DNA from: Beijerinckiaceae bacterium
Lineage (GTDB): Bacteria > Pseudomonadota > Alphaproteobacteria > Rhizobiales > Beijerinckiaceae
DNA: 44,116 nucleotides
Assembly (NCBI GenBank): GCA_947370975.1
Contig: CANBNG010000026.1
Location: 1 to 44,116, forward strand
Reading direction: 5' to 3'
Made by a program: the position numbers and the translations under genes. The notes under the pieces are model-generated. The model did not search any database. It was not told where the DNA came from and saw only the letters and a list, made by a program, of their open reading frames with translations. Of this stretch, positions 5,271 through 14,025 are shown piece by piece (within the stretch, counting starts at the first letter, position 1; every line of letters starts with the position of its first letter).

Positions 5271-8264
5271 ATGATGACCTTCACGCGCGAGTCTGGCCCC
5301 CATAGCCGGGCCATCGAGACCGCCCTTGCCGAGCCGCCCTTCGCTGCCTCGGTGGCGGCTGGCGCGCCTGTGCTCGTCGCCATTGCCCAACCGCCGCAGA
5401 TTCTCTGGAGCAACGAGGCCGCGCGCGCCCTGTTTGGCGCGGATGCAGGCGCTATCGAACGCCGGCTTTTTGCGGGGCGCGATCCCGGTGCAAGGCGTAT
5501 CGGCGAACTGGCGCGCGCCTTGGTGCCAGGCGCTGGTGCGCGGCTTGAAAAATTGCGCTTCTTTGCCGGTCCGCGCGCGCTGATGCTGACCGTGCTCTGC
5601 CGCCGGACGCTTGGCCCCCAGCCCCTGTTCATTCTGGCCGTGCCGGACGCCGCAGCGCCGCAGCGCAGCGCGCCGGCCTTCCCCGATCTTGCAACGCCGC
5701 AAGCGCCGCCCGCGCCCGTAACATTCGCGCCTGAAGCCCCTTTGGAGGCTCCGCTGCAGGTTGTGCAAGCGCTGCCAGCAGATGAGCCGCCGCAGGCCAT
5801 CGTGGCACAGCCTCCTGCCGCAACGCCGCCCGTGCGTCCCGCGCCGCGTCCTGCTGCTCCTGTTGCGCCATCATTCTCGGCCGCGCGCCGCAGTGCCGGC
5901 GAGGTTGCCGCCGATCTCGCCGAGCGCCTTCAGGGCAGCGCGAATGTGCGCTTTCTCTGGCAGACCGATGCCGCCCATCGCTTCGTGAAGATCACCGGCG
6001 AATTGTGCGATCTTGTTGGCTGCGTCACGAGCCGGCTTGTGGGCCGCTCCTTTCTCGACCTTGCCGAGGAACTCGCGCTTGATCCCGAACACAAGCTCCA
6101 TGACGCGCTTCTGCGCGGCGAAACATGGAGCGGGCTTGAAGTGCTCTGGCCCGTGGACAATGCCGATGCGGCTTTCCCGATCACGCTCGGCGGCTTGCCA
6201 GCGCATGATCGCGAGCGTCGCTTCGAGGGCTTTCGTGGCTTTGGCGTGATTCACGTCACCCGCCTGCAAGACCTCGAAGAGGCAAGGCCCGCGCCGCCCG
6301 ATCTGCCTGCGCCCGATGATCCTGTCGAAGAACCGCCCCAGCTCCTGATCGATGACGCCTCACTTGAAGCGCCGACGCCGGCTGAAGAGCCGCCCGCGCC
6401 CCACGTTCCGGTCGAGCCGCCTGTGGCGACGGACAATGTCGTGGCCTTGCGCCCCTTCCTGATTGTCGCGCGCCGCCAGGAGGCCGATGCGTCAGATCTT
6501 TCCGGCGAGCCTGAACTCGCTCCCGAGCCTGAGTCTGACGGCATGGTGTCGCTGTCTGCGAGCGAGCGGCTGGCCTTCCGTGAAATTGCCCGCGCGCTTG
6601 GCGCGCGCGATCGCAGCGAGCCGTCCGAGGTCGAGCGGCTGATGCCCGATTCGCGTGAGCGCACCCGTGCCTCTGTTCGCGACCTGATCGAAGTCGCAAC
6701 TCGCATGGGCAGCGATATCGCGCAGCCGCCGGTGGCCCCCTCCGTGACGCCGGCTGTCGTCACTCCGGTGGCGCTTGAACATTTCCCCGCACCCGTGCAG
6801 GCCGTGCTCGATCGTCTGCCGATCGGCGTGCTCGTGTCGCGCGATGCGCAGGCGCTTTTTGCCAATCGCACGCTGCTCGATCTGCTTGGTTATGCCGATG
6901 CTGCGCAATTCATGCGTGAGGATGGCCTTGCCCGCATGTTCCGCGGTCGCCCCCATGGCGCGCTCGAGGCCGATGAGAGCGGCGCGGTGAGCGTGTTTGC
7001 GCGCAGCGGTTCGCCGCTGCCGCTCGAAGCGCGCATCCAGATGGTCGATTGGGATGGCGCGCCCGCCTCCCTGATGACATTCCGCCGTGCGCAGGAGCAG
7101 GATTTTGCCCAGCGCATTCGTGCGCTCGAAACAGATTTGCGCGCGAGCGAAGCCGGCCAGCGCGAACTCCACGCCATTCTCGATACAGCGACCGATGGTG
7201 TCGCGGTGATCGATGAAGCCGGGCGCATTCTCTCGATCAATCGCGCGGGCGAGGCCCTGTTCGGCTTCGAGCAGAATGAGGTCGCGGGCGAAAGTTTCAC
7301 GATCCTGCTCGCACGCGAAAGTCAGTCTGCGGCGCTTGAATATCTTAACGGTATCAGCTCGAGCGGCGTTGCCAGCGTGCTCAATGACGGGCGCGATGTG
7401 ATGGGGCGCGCGCGTCAGGGCGGGGCAATCCCGCTGTTCATGACGCTGGGCCGCATCGGGGGCAATGGCACGCAGAAATTCTGCGCCGTGCTGCGCGACA
7501 TGACGGCCTGGAAAAAGGCCGAGGAAGAACTTCAGGAAGCCCGCCGCGCGGCCGAGCAGGCGAGCGCCTTGAAATCCGATTTCCTCGCCAAGATCAGCCA
7601 CGAAATCCGTACGCCGCTGAACGCCATTCTGGGCTTTGCCGAAGTCATCATGGAAGAGCGCTTCGGCCCGGTCGGCAATGAGCGCTACAAGGAATATCTG
7701 CAGGACATTCACGCTTCGGGCTCCCATGTGATGAGCCTGGTGAACGATCTCCTTGATCTCTCCAAGATCGAGGCTGGCAAGCTTGAGCTCGATTTCGGTG
7801 CGGTCGATGCCAACCGCATCGTTGGCGAATGCGTGTCGCTGATTCAGCCCCAGGCCGCGCGCGAGCGCGTGATCGTGCGTCTCTCGCTCGCCCCGCGCCT
7901 GCCCAATATCGTGGCTGACGAGCGCGCCTTGCGCCAGATCGTGCTGAACCTTCTTTCCAATGCCGTAAAATTCAACGAGGCGGGCGGTCAGGTCATCGTC
8001 TCGACGGCCTTGACCGATGCCGGCCATGCGGTGATCCGCATCCGCGACACCGGCATTGGCATGTCCGAGAGCGAGATCGAGATGGCGCTGGAGCCGTTCC
8101 GCCGCGTTGCGACGGCGCGCGCGACGTCCGGCACGGGCCTTGGCCTGCCGCTCACCAAGGCGTTGATCGAGGCCAATCGCGCGAGCTTCTCGATCAAGAG
8201 CAAGAAGGCCGAGGGCACGCTTGTCGAAGTGGCCTTCCCGCCGACGCGCGTTCTCGCGGAATAA
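5271..8264 (+). CDS. Cytoplasmic multi-PAS sensor histidine kinase, PdhS/DivJ/PleC-like
   Basis: The 997-residue kinase has no visible membrane segment. PAS-like regions lie near residues 18-100, 226-330, 503-560 and 630-740, separated by Pro/Ala-rich linkers. The HisKA domain has FLAKISHEIRTPLNA with phospho-acceptor His777, followed by the MEERFGPVGNERYKEYL segment typical of the PdhS/DivJ/PleC group. The HATPase domain shows the N box (LLSNAVKF, Asn897), DTGIGMS (926-932) and GTGLGLPLTKAL. Kinases of this group act on DivK/PleD-type receivers and so on CtrA and the cell cycle; no response regulator gene is next to it. The start at 5271 (a second ATG follows at once) has a purine-rich leader. 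A CtrA box lies upstream. Confidence 0.87.
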   Translation: MMTFTRESGPHSRAIETALAEPPFAASVAAGAPVLVAIAQPPQILWSNEAARALFGADAGAIERRLFAGRDPGARRIGELARALVPGAGARLEKLRFFAGPRALMLTVLCRRTLGPQPLFILAVPDAAAPQRSAPAFPDLATPQAPPAPVTFAPEAPLEAPLQVVQALPADEPPQAIVAQPPAATPPVRPAPRPAAPVAPSFSAARRSAGEVAADLAERLQGSANVRFLWQTDAAHRFVKITGELCDLVGCVTSRLVGRSFLDLAEELALDPEHKLHDALLRGETWSGLEVLWPVDNADAAFPITLGGLPAHDRERRFEGFRGFGVIHVTRLQDLEEARPAPPDLPAPDDPVEEPPQLLIDDASLEAPTPAEEPPAPHVPVEPPVATDNVVALRPFLIVARRQEADASDLSGEPELAPEPESDGMVSLSASERLAFREIARALGARDRSEPSEVERLMPDSRERTRASVRDLIEVATRMGSDIAQPPVAPSVTPAVVTPVALEHFPAPVQAVLDRLPIGVLVSRDAQALFANRTLLDLLGYADAAQFMREDGLARMFRGRPHGALEADESGAVSVFARSGSPLPLEARIQMVDWDGAPASLMTFRRAQEQDFAQRIRALETDLRASEAGQRELHAILDTATDGVAVIDEAGRILSINRAGEALFGFEQNEVAGESFTILLARESQSAALEYLNGISSSGVASVLNDGRDVMGRARQGGAIPLFMTLGRIGGNGTQKFCAVLRDMTAWKKAEEELQEARRAAEQASALKSDFLAKISHEIRTPLNAILGFAEVIMEERFGPVGNERYKEYLQDIHASGSHVMSLVNDLLDLSKIEAGKLELDFGAVDANRIVGECVSLIQPQAARERVIVRLSLAPRLPNIVADERALRQIVLNLLSNAVKFNEAGGQVIVSTALTDAGHAVIRIRDTGIGMSESEIEMALEPFRRVATARATSGTGLGLPLTKALIEANRASFSIKSKKAEGTLVEVAFPPTRVLAE

Positions 8265-8663
8265 TTATTTCAACCGCGTCCAATTGACCGATTTGCAGAT
8301 CAGGCCGCCAAAGACGCAGCCAGATGTCTTTAGGCTATCGCCCTCCAGCACCATCTTGCCTGTGTAGTCGCGCCCGTCCTCGGGGTTGAAGGCCTTGCCT
8401 TCCCACGCTCCAGCTCCTGCGGGAACCATCTCGTAGAACACACGCAGCCCGATTTCGCTGGCGTGAGCCGGGTCTTGCACCCAGGCGACATAGCCACACA
8501 GCGCCGGCCCGCAGGGCGCAATGCGCACATGGGAATTGCCGTTTTCCCGCAGCCAGACGCCCGTTGCCTGCGGCGGCGCGCTCGGCGCTTGCTGCTGCGC
8601 CTGTGTCTGGACGCAACCAAGGGCCAATGTCAGCACAACCAAAAAGGGCAGATGATGTCGCAC
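8265..8663 (-). CDS. DUF2147 family secreted protein
   Basis: The 132-residue protein has an N-terminal signal peptide (LPFLVVLTLALGCVQTQA) and a DUF2147 domain: TGVWLRENGNSHVRIAPCG, LCGYVAWVQD, FNPEDGRDYTGKM and a terminal CKSVNWTRL. Such proteins are periplasmic or outer-membrane-linked lipocalin-like proteins of unknown role. The GTG at 8663 is chosen because GGAG lies eight bases upstream and the signal peptide begins there; longer in-frame starts give an implausible basic extension. Its stop codon (8265-8267) directly abuts the kinase stop (8262-8264), with no base between two convergent genes. Confidence 0.8.
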   Translation of the reverse strand: MRHHLPFLVVLTLALGCVQTQAQQQAPSAPPQATGVWLRENGNSHVRIAPCGPALCGYVAWVQDPAHASEIGLRVFYEMVPAGAGAWEGKAFNPEDGRDYTGKMVLEGDSLKTSGCVFGGLICKSVNWTRLK

Positions 8664-8824
8664 GCTTTGTCTCCAGCGCTCTTGCGGGGAGGGAATGCCT
8701 ATCACAGCGGATCGCGCGCCGGGCGTCAAACCGGCAGAAGCTTTTCTTTTGCCGCCTTGTTGCAGCGCAAAGAGCGCCACGCGCCCCGCGTGTCATATGT
8801 CGATGTCCACAGGATATGCTCACC

Positions 8825-11542
8825 ATGACCACGCGCCGCCTCGAAGGCCTCTTTCGCCCAGCCTCCCTCGCCCTTGTGGGGGCGAGCATCCGGCCGGGCA
8901 GTCTGGGCCAGGCCGTGCTGGCCAATTTGCGCGCCGCCGGATTTCCCGGCCCCATTCATCTGGTCAATCCGCGCCACAGTGAGCTCGACGGTGCGCCCTG
9001 CGTGGCTCATGTGTCCGATCTCGTGAGCCCGCCCGATCTTGTCATTGTGGCTGCGCCGCGCGCGGCTGTTGCGGGCATTGTGCGCGAGGCTGCAGCCTTT
9101 GGCGTGAAGGCGGCCATCGTGATCACGGCCGATCCCGCCCATGGCGAGGGCTCGCTTGCCGTCGAGCTCGGCGCGATTGCGGCGCAGACGGGCATGCGCA
9201 TTGCCGGCCCCAATTGCCTTGGCGTGATCGTGCCGCGCAGTCGGCTCGATGCAAGTTTTGCCGCCCATCCCGCTTTGCCGGGCGATCTTGCCATCGTGTC
9301 GCAGTCTGGCGCGATTGCGGCCTCGCTGCTCGCCTGGGCGCATGAACGCCACATCGGCTTTTCCGGCCTCGTCTCGGTTGGTGACATGGCCGATATCGAT
9401 TTCACGGATCTACTCGATTATTTCGCGCTCGATCCGCAAACCCGCGCGATCCTGCTCTATGTGGAATCGATCCGCGACACGAAGGGCTTCATGTCGGCCG
9501 CGCGTGCGGCTGCGCGTGTGAAGCCGGTCATCGTCATCAAATCGGGGCGCCATCCGCGCGCCGCCAAAGCCGCCGCCACGCATACGGGCGCGCTGGCTGG
9601 CGCAGATGCGGTCTATGACGCCGCCTTCCGCCGCGCGGGTCTTTTGCGCGTGAACGATATTTCCGAACTCTTCGCAGCCGCCGAGACGCTCGGGCGCATC
9701 AAGCCGTTCCCAGGCGACAGACTCGCCATTCTCACCAATGGTGGCGGGCTTGGCGTGCTGACCGTCGACAATCTGCTCGACCTCGGTGGCAAGGTCGCCG
9801 AACTCTCGCCCCAAACGCTCAAGACGCTTGACGAACATATGCCCGCCACCTGGTCGCGCGCCAATCCGGTGGATATTGTCGGCGATGCCGATGCCGAGCG
9901 TTTTCGCGTTGCGCTGAGCGCGTTGCTGGATGATCCGGCCAACGACGCCATCACCGTGCTCCATTGCCCAACCGCACTGTCAGACAGCGAGGCGACGGCG
10001 CTTGCGGTTGCGCAGGCTGTGGAAGCCCATCGCAAGAAATCCCTGCAGCCCAAGCCTGTCTTTGCTGTCTGGCTTGCCGCCACGCCGCGTACCGACGAGG
10101 TTTTCGAGGCCGCGCGCATTCCCAATTATCGCGGCGGGGCGACACGCGGTTTCATGCATCTCGTGCGCTGGCGCGAGAACCGCGACGCGCTGATGGCCGT
10201 GCCACCGAGCCTGCCATCCGATTTTGCTCCCGACGTCGGGCGCGCGCGCGCCATCATCGCGCAGGCCTTGTCGCGCGGCGAGACCTGGCTCGATCCGGTT
10301 GAAATCACCGGCGTGCTCGAGGCCTATGACATTCCCGTCGCGCCCGCGCGTTTCGCGCGCACGCCCGAAGAGGTGGCAGGCCCAGCCAGCGATTTCATCG
10401 CCAGACATGGCGCTTGCGTCATCAAGGTTTTCTCGCCCGACATAACGCATAAATCCGATGTCGGTGGCGTCGTGCTGGGGCTTGCAACGCCCGAGGCTGC
10501 GGTCTCGGCCGCCCGCCTCATGCTGGCGCGCGTGGCTGCCGCACGGCCCGAGGCCCGGCTTGAGGGCGTCACCATTCATCCGATGGTGCATCGGCCCCAT
10601 GCGCGCGAATTGATTGCGGGCATTGCCGATGATCCGACATTTGGGCCGGTGATTGTTTTCGGGCGCGGCGGCAAGGCGGTGGAGGTCATCAACGATCGCG
10701 CTCTGGCGCTGCCTCCACTTGATTTGCGTCTCGCGCATGATCTGATCGAGCGTACGCGCGTGGTGCGCGTCTTGCGAACCTATCGCGATGAACCGGCGGC
10801 TGACATTGACGCCACCGCCTTGCTGCTCGTCAAACTCTCGCAATTGTCAGCCGATATTCCAGAAATCCGCGAGCTCGATCTCAACCCGCTGCTCTGCGAC
10901 CACGAGGGCGTGGTGGTGATCGATGCGCGCATTGCCGTTGCACCTGCGCAAAGTCTGCACCGGCACGGGTCCAATCCGCGCTTTGCAATTGCGCCCTATC
11001 CCAAGAGCTGGGAGCGCGAGATCGCGCTTGGCGACGGCACAAGAATTTCCGTGCGCCCCGTGCGTCCCGAAGATGAAGATCTCTACCGCCGCTTTTTTGA
11101 ATCCGTGCAGCAGGAGGATTTGCGCCTGCGCTTCTTCGCGCCGGTGAAGGAATTCAGCCATACTTTCATCGCCCGTCTCACGCAGATCGACTACGCCCGC
11201 GCACTCGCTTTATGCGCGCTCGATAGTGGCGGCATCATGGTTGGCGGCGTCCGATTGCTGAAGGATGCCGAGGCGGCTGCCGGCGAATATGCGATCCTGC
11301 TGCGCGGCGATTACAAGGGCAGGGGGCTTGGCTGGAATTTGATGAAGCTCATCATCGAATATGCGCAAGCCGAAGGCCTGACGCGCGTCGAGGGTCAGGT
11401 GCTGGCTGGCAATCACACCATGCTCGCCATGTGCGAACAGCTTGGCTTCCATGTGTCGGACGAGCCCGATGAACCGGGCATAAAACTGGTGCGCCTCGAT
11501 TTGATGCACATGCCCGATATCGCAAAACGCCTGCCGGTTTAG
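8825..11542 (+). CDS. Acyl-CoA synthetase (NDP-forming)-like / GNAT fusion, Pat-like protein acetyltransferase
   Basis: The 905-residue protein has a CoA-binding Rossmann domain (about 1-125, LVGASIRPGSLGQAVL), a succinyl-CoA-ligase-like domain (about 145-300), an ATP-grasp domain (about 490-705, KVFSPDITHKSDVGGV) and a C-terminal GNAT acetyltransferase (about 740-895, ISVRPVRPEDEDLYRRFF). Proteins of this build include Pat/YfiQ, which acetylates lysines of acyl-CoA synthetases. The ATHTGALAG motif keeps His253, which aligns with the phosphohistidine of ADP-forming acetyl-CoA synthetase, so ligase activity cannot be excluded. The ATG at 8825 is used because AGGA lies ten bases before it; an ATG three codons earlier is too close. 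Confidence 0.85.
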   Translation: MTTRRLEGLFRPASLALVGASIRPGSLGQAVLANLRAAGFPGPIHLVNPRHSELDGAPCVAHVSDLVSPPDLVIVAAPRAAVAGIVREAAAFGVKAAIVITADPAHGEGSLAVELGAIAAQTGMRIAGPNCLGVIVPRSRLDASFAAHPALPGDLAIVSQSGAIAASLLAWAHERHIGFSGLVSVGDMADIDFTDLLDYFALDPQTRAILLYVESIRDTKGFMSAARAAARVKPVIVIKSGRHPRAAKAAATHTGALAGADAVYDAAFRRAGLLRVNDISELFAAAETLGRIKPFPGDRLAILTNGGGLGVLTVDNLLDLGGKVAELSPQTLKTLDEHMPATWSRANPVDIVGDADAERFRVALSALLDDPANDAITVLHCPTALSDSEATALAVAQAVEAHRKKSLQPKPVFAVWLAATPRTDEVFEAARIPNYRGGATRGFMHLVRWRENRDALMAVPPSLPSDFAPDVGRARAIIAQALSRGETWLDPVEITGVLEAYDIPVAPARFARTPEEVAGPASDFIARHGACVIKVFSPDITHKSDVGGVVLGLATPEAAVSAARLMLARVAAARPEARLEGVTIHPMVHRPHARELIAGIADDPTFGPVIVFGRGGKAVEVINDRALALPPLDLRLAHDLIERTRVVRVLRTYRDEPAADIDATALLLVKLSQLSADIPEIRELDLNPLLCDHEGVVVIDARIAVAPAQSLHRHGSNPRFAIAPYPKSWEREIALGDGTRISVRPVRPEDEDLYRRFFESVQQEDLRLRFFAPVKEFSHTFIARLTQIDYARALALCALDSGGIMVGGVRLLKDAEAAAGEYAILLRGDYKGRGLGWNLMKLIIEYAQAEGLTRVEGQVLAGNHTMLAMCEQLGFHVSDEPDEPGIKLVRLDLMHMPDIAKRLPV

Positions 11543-11552
11543 GGCAGCGCGG

Positions 11553-11639
11553 CCGTCATTGCGAGGCGCGCTGCGACGTGGCAATCCATCTTGGCCGCAC
11601 ACGCACTCTGGATTGCTTCGCTCCGCTCGTAATGACGGG
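11553..11639. repeat. REP-like imperfect palindrome
   Basis: The left arm CCGTCATTGCGAG...GGCAATCCA (11553-11588) and right arm TGGATTGCTTCGCTCCGCTCGTAATGACGG pair as a long imperfect hairpin. The ATTGCGAGC/GCTTCGCTCC pattern is the common dispersed intergenic palindrome of Rhizobiales genomes. It fills most of the gap after the Pat-like gene, and a related GCTTCGCTCCGCTCGCAATTACG arm occurs at 41275-41298. Confidence 0.75.
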
Positions 11640-11656
11640 CGTTGATGCGGGCGCTC

Positions 11657-11866
11657 TTACTTCTTCTCCGCCTGCTGGCGTGCAAGCTCTGCTTCGGTCC
11701 CTGTGCCAACGCTCTTCTTGTCGCCGGGTGCGCCGGCTGTGGTTTTGGGTTGGGTCATGGATGGCGGGTCGCTGGCGGGGAAGGATTCTTCCAGCGCCTC
11801 GGTGAGATCTGCCTGCTCTTCCGCAGTCGGCTTTTCGGATTCGTTCTTGTGCTTGTCATTGGTCAT
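11657..11866 (-). CDS. Small acidic/hydrophilic protein with FPASDPPS motif
   Basis: The 69-residue protein is hydrophilic and probably disordered. It starts MTNDKHKNESEKPTAEE and holds LTEALEESFPASDPPSMTQP, a short motif found in many small proteobacterial proteins of unknown function. There are no signal or membrane segments. The ATG at 11866 has GAGGA seven bases upstream. It is 61 bp downstream of lutC on the same strand, so cotranscription is possible but not needed. Function unknown. Confidence 0.72.
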   Translation of the reverse strand: MTNDKHKNESEKPTAEEQADLTEALEESFPASDPPSMTQPKTTAGAPGDKKSVGTGTEAELARQQAEKK

Positions 11867-11926
11867 GGAGCGGTCCTCGATGAGGGTATCGCTCCATGAA
11901 CGCAGCAGGCGACGCGTCGTTGCAGT

Positions 11927-12595
11927 TCAGCCGAGCGTCACCAGAATATGCAGCCGGCGGGGGCCATGCGCGCCCAGCAGCAGGGTCTGCTCGATATCGG
12001 CAGAGCGCGAGGGGCCGGTGATGATATTTACCGTGCGCGGCAACAATGCGCCCGTGGCGCGGCGCAGGCGCGTCCAGACGGTTTCGAGATCCCCGCACAG
12101 ATCGCTCACTGCCAGCACGATTATGTGATTGTCGGGTAAATAATTCAGCGTTGCCGGATTGTCGGGGCCAGAGAGCACAATGAGCGAGCCGGTTTCGGCA
12201 ACGCCTGCGAAAGCGTGGCTGATGGCGTTGAGATCCGATCCATCGGAGCGGCCCGTGCTGGTGCTGAGCCCCGCGCCCGCCCAGTCGAGCCCCGCAAGCC
12301 GCGCATCCGCACCCATGCGCAACACCGGCGCAACATTGCATTCGCTTAAATAGCGCGCCACTTCGGCTGGAATGGCAGCCGCATTTTCCAGCATGACGAC
12401 GCTGGCTGACACACGCTGGGCTTCGGTGATGAAGGTCGCCATGCGTGCGGCCGCGCTGCCCTGTCCGCGCCGTGGCACCGGGCCGCGCGGCGTTGTCTCG
12501 AGCCTTTGGCCAACAGCAGCCCGCCGCGTGGCTTCCTTGCCGGTCACGCCCAGCGAGCGGCGGATATTGGAGAACACATCATCCCGCGCGCTCAT
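11927..12595 (-). CDS. lutC: LutC-like LUD-domain lactate utilization protein
   Basis: The 222-residue protein is the third component of the LutABC L-lactate oxidation complex, which turns L-lactate to pyruvate in the cytoplasm. The LUD domain is recognisable in the C-terminal half: LSTSTGRSDGSDLNAISHAFAGVAETGSLIVLSGP, the NPATLNYLPDNHIIVL segment, and PRTVNIITGPSRSADIEQTLLLGAHGPRRLHIL, the LUD signature end. The ATG at 12595 overlaps the lutB stop as ATGA, giving translational coupling; an ATG ten codons upstream inside lutB is less likely. Confidence 0.92.
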   Translation of the reverse strand: MSARDDVFSNIRRSLGVTGKEATRRAAVGQRLETTPRGPVPRRGQGSAAARMATFITEAQRVSASVVMLENAAAIPAEVARYLSECNVAPVLRMGADARLAGLDWAGAGLSTSTGRSDGSDLNAISHAFAGVAETGSLIVLSGPDNPATLNYLPDNHIIVLAVSDLCGDLETVWTRLRRATGALLPRTVNIITGPSRSADIEQTLLLGAHGPRRLHILVTLG

Positions 12596-14025
12596 GAGCG
12601 GCGCTCCTTCTGGCGTGCGCGCCATTCCGATTGAAACGTCTCGCCACTGGGCGCCGGCATGTCGCGAAATTGTGTCCAGCCGGACGCCAGCGGCAGCTTG
12701 GCAAAACGGCCCTTGTCGCGGCCGACAAATCCCAGCACGCGCATGGCCAGCGATGTGGCGAGACGATAGAGCGACGGGCGGCGTGCGAAAAAGCCCCAGA
12801 TACCAAGGCCAAAACGCTGTACGGCAGGCGTCAGATGGCGCTCAAATTCGCGTTCGCGCCAATGGCGCATGAGATTGGGCAGCGGAATCTTCACCGGGCA
12901 AACGGCTTCGCAGCGTCCGCAGAAGGTGGAGGCATTTGGCAGATTGCCGCCCTTTTCAACGCCGATCAGCGCCGGTGTCAGCACCGCCCCCATGGGGCCG
13001 GGATAGACCCAGCCATAAGCATGGCCGCCAATGGCGTGATAGATCGGGCAATGGTTCATGCAGGCGCCGCAGCGGATGCAGCGCAGCATGTCCTCGAATT
13101 CGCCCCCGAGCATGGACGAGCGGCCATTGTCGACGAGCACGATGTGATAATGCTCCGGCCCGTCGGGATCGCCCGCCCGGCGCGGGCCCGTCGAGAGCGT
13201 CGTATAGACCGACATATCCTGACCGGTGGCCGAACGCGCGAGCACGCGCATCAGCAGGCTTGCATCCTCCAGCGTCGGGACGATCTTTTCGATCGACGCG
13301 ATGACAATATGCACCTTGGGCAACGTCTGGGTGAGGTCGCCATTGCCCTCGTTGGTGACAATGATCGAGCTTCCGGTTTCCGCGACGAGGAAATTAGCGC
13401 CCGTGATGCCGACATCGGCGGCAAGAAACTTTTCGCGCAACACGCCGCGCGCCTCGGTCAATAATTGCACCGGCTCCGAGAGATCGCGCGCCGCGTCGAG
13501 ATGGCTGTGCACGCGGCGGAAATCAGCTTCCACCTGTTCCTTCGTCAGATGGACTGCGGGCGCGATAATGTGGGAGGGCGTCTCGTGCCGGAGCTGGATG
13601 ATATATTCGCCAAGATCCGTCTCGACCGCTGCCATGCCTGCGGCTTCAATCGCATCGTTGAGCCCGATCTCTTCGGAGACCATGCTCTTGCCCTTGGTGA
13701 CGCTTTTGGCCCCATGCGCCTTGCAGATATCGACAATGGTCTTGCAGGCTTCCTCTCCCGTGCGGGCAAAATGCACCTGTCCGCCGGCAGCACGCACCTG
13801 CGTCTCGTAATGTTCGAGATAGAGGTCGAGATGGGCGAGCACATGGTCCTTCAAGTCGCGCGCGGATTCGCGCAGCGTCTCGAATTCCGGCAGGCGTTCG
13901 ACAGCCGCCGCACGCTTGTTGATGAAGCCGCCCTGCACATGGCCGAGCGCCTTCTGCAATTCGGTGTCGCCCAATGCGCGATGCGCATTCTCCTTGAAGG
14001 CGGGCGTTGTGGGATGAAGGCTCAT
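12592..14025 (-). CDS. lutB: LutB-like iron-sulfur lactate utilization protein
   Basis: The 477-residue protein couples an N-terminal LUD domain to a C-terminal ferredoxin-like domain. The first cluster motif is C-x2-C-x2-C-x3-C at Cys316, 319, 322 and 326 (CIRCGACMNHCP), and the second is CGRCEAVCP with Cys369, 372 and 376. In the LutABC complex it moves electrons from lactate to the respiratory chain. The ATG at 14025 has GGAGG well placed and overlaps the lutA stop as ATGA; a 42-codon upstream extension is out of family. A DUF3390-like C-terminal tail (about 395-477) matches longer LutB proteins. Confidence 0.93.
   Translation of the reverse strand: MSLHPTTPAFKENAHRALGDTELQKALGHVQGGFINKRAAAVERLPEFETLRESARDLKDHVLAHLDLYLEHYETQVRAAGGQVHFARTGEEACKTIVDICKAHGAKSVTKGKSMVSEEIGLNDAIEAAGMAAVETDLGEYIIQLRHETPSHIIAPAVHLTKEQVEADFRRVHSHLDAARDLSEPVQLLTEARGVLREKFLAADVGITGANFLVAETGSSIIVTNEGNGDLTQTLPKVHIVIASIEKIVPTLEDASLLMRVLARSATGQDMSVYTTLSTGPRRAGDPDGPEHYHIVLVDNGRSSMLGGEFEDMLRCIRCGACMNHCPIYHAIGGHAYGWVYPGPMGAVLTPALIGVEKGGNLPNASTFCGRCEAVCPVKIPLPNLMRHWREREFERHLTPAVQRFGLGIWGFFARRPSLYRLATSLAMRVLGFVGRDKGRFAKLPLASGWTQFRDMPAPSGETFQSEWRARQKERRS

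Noticed and set aside
5029..5274. 81-residue open frame in the gap before the kinase
   Set aside because: It has no Shine-Dalgarno sequence, no recognisable features, and covers the palindromes and the CtrA box. It is not supported as a gene.
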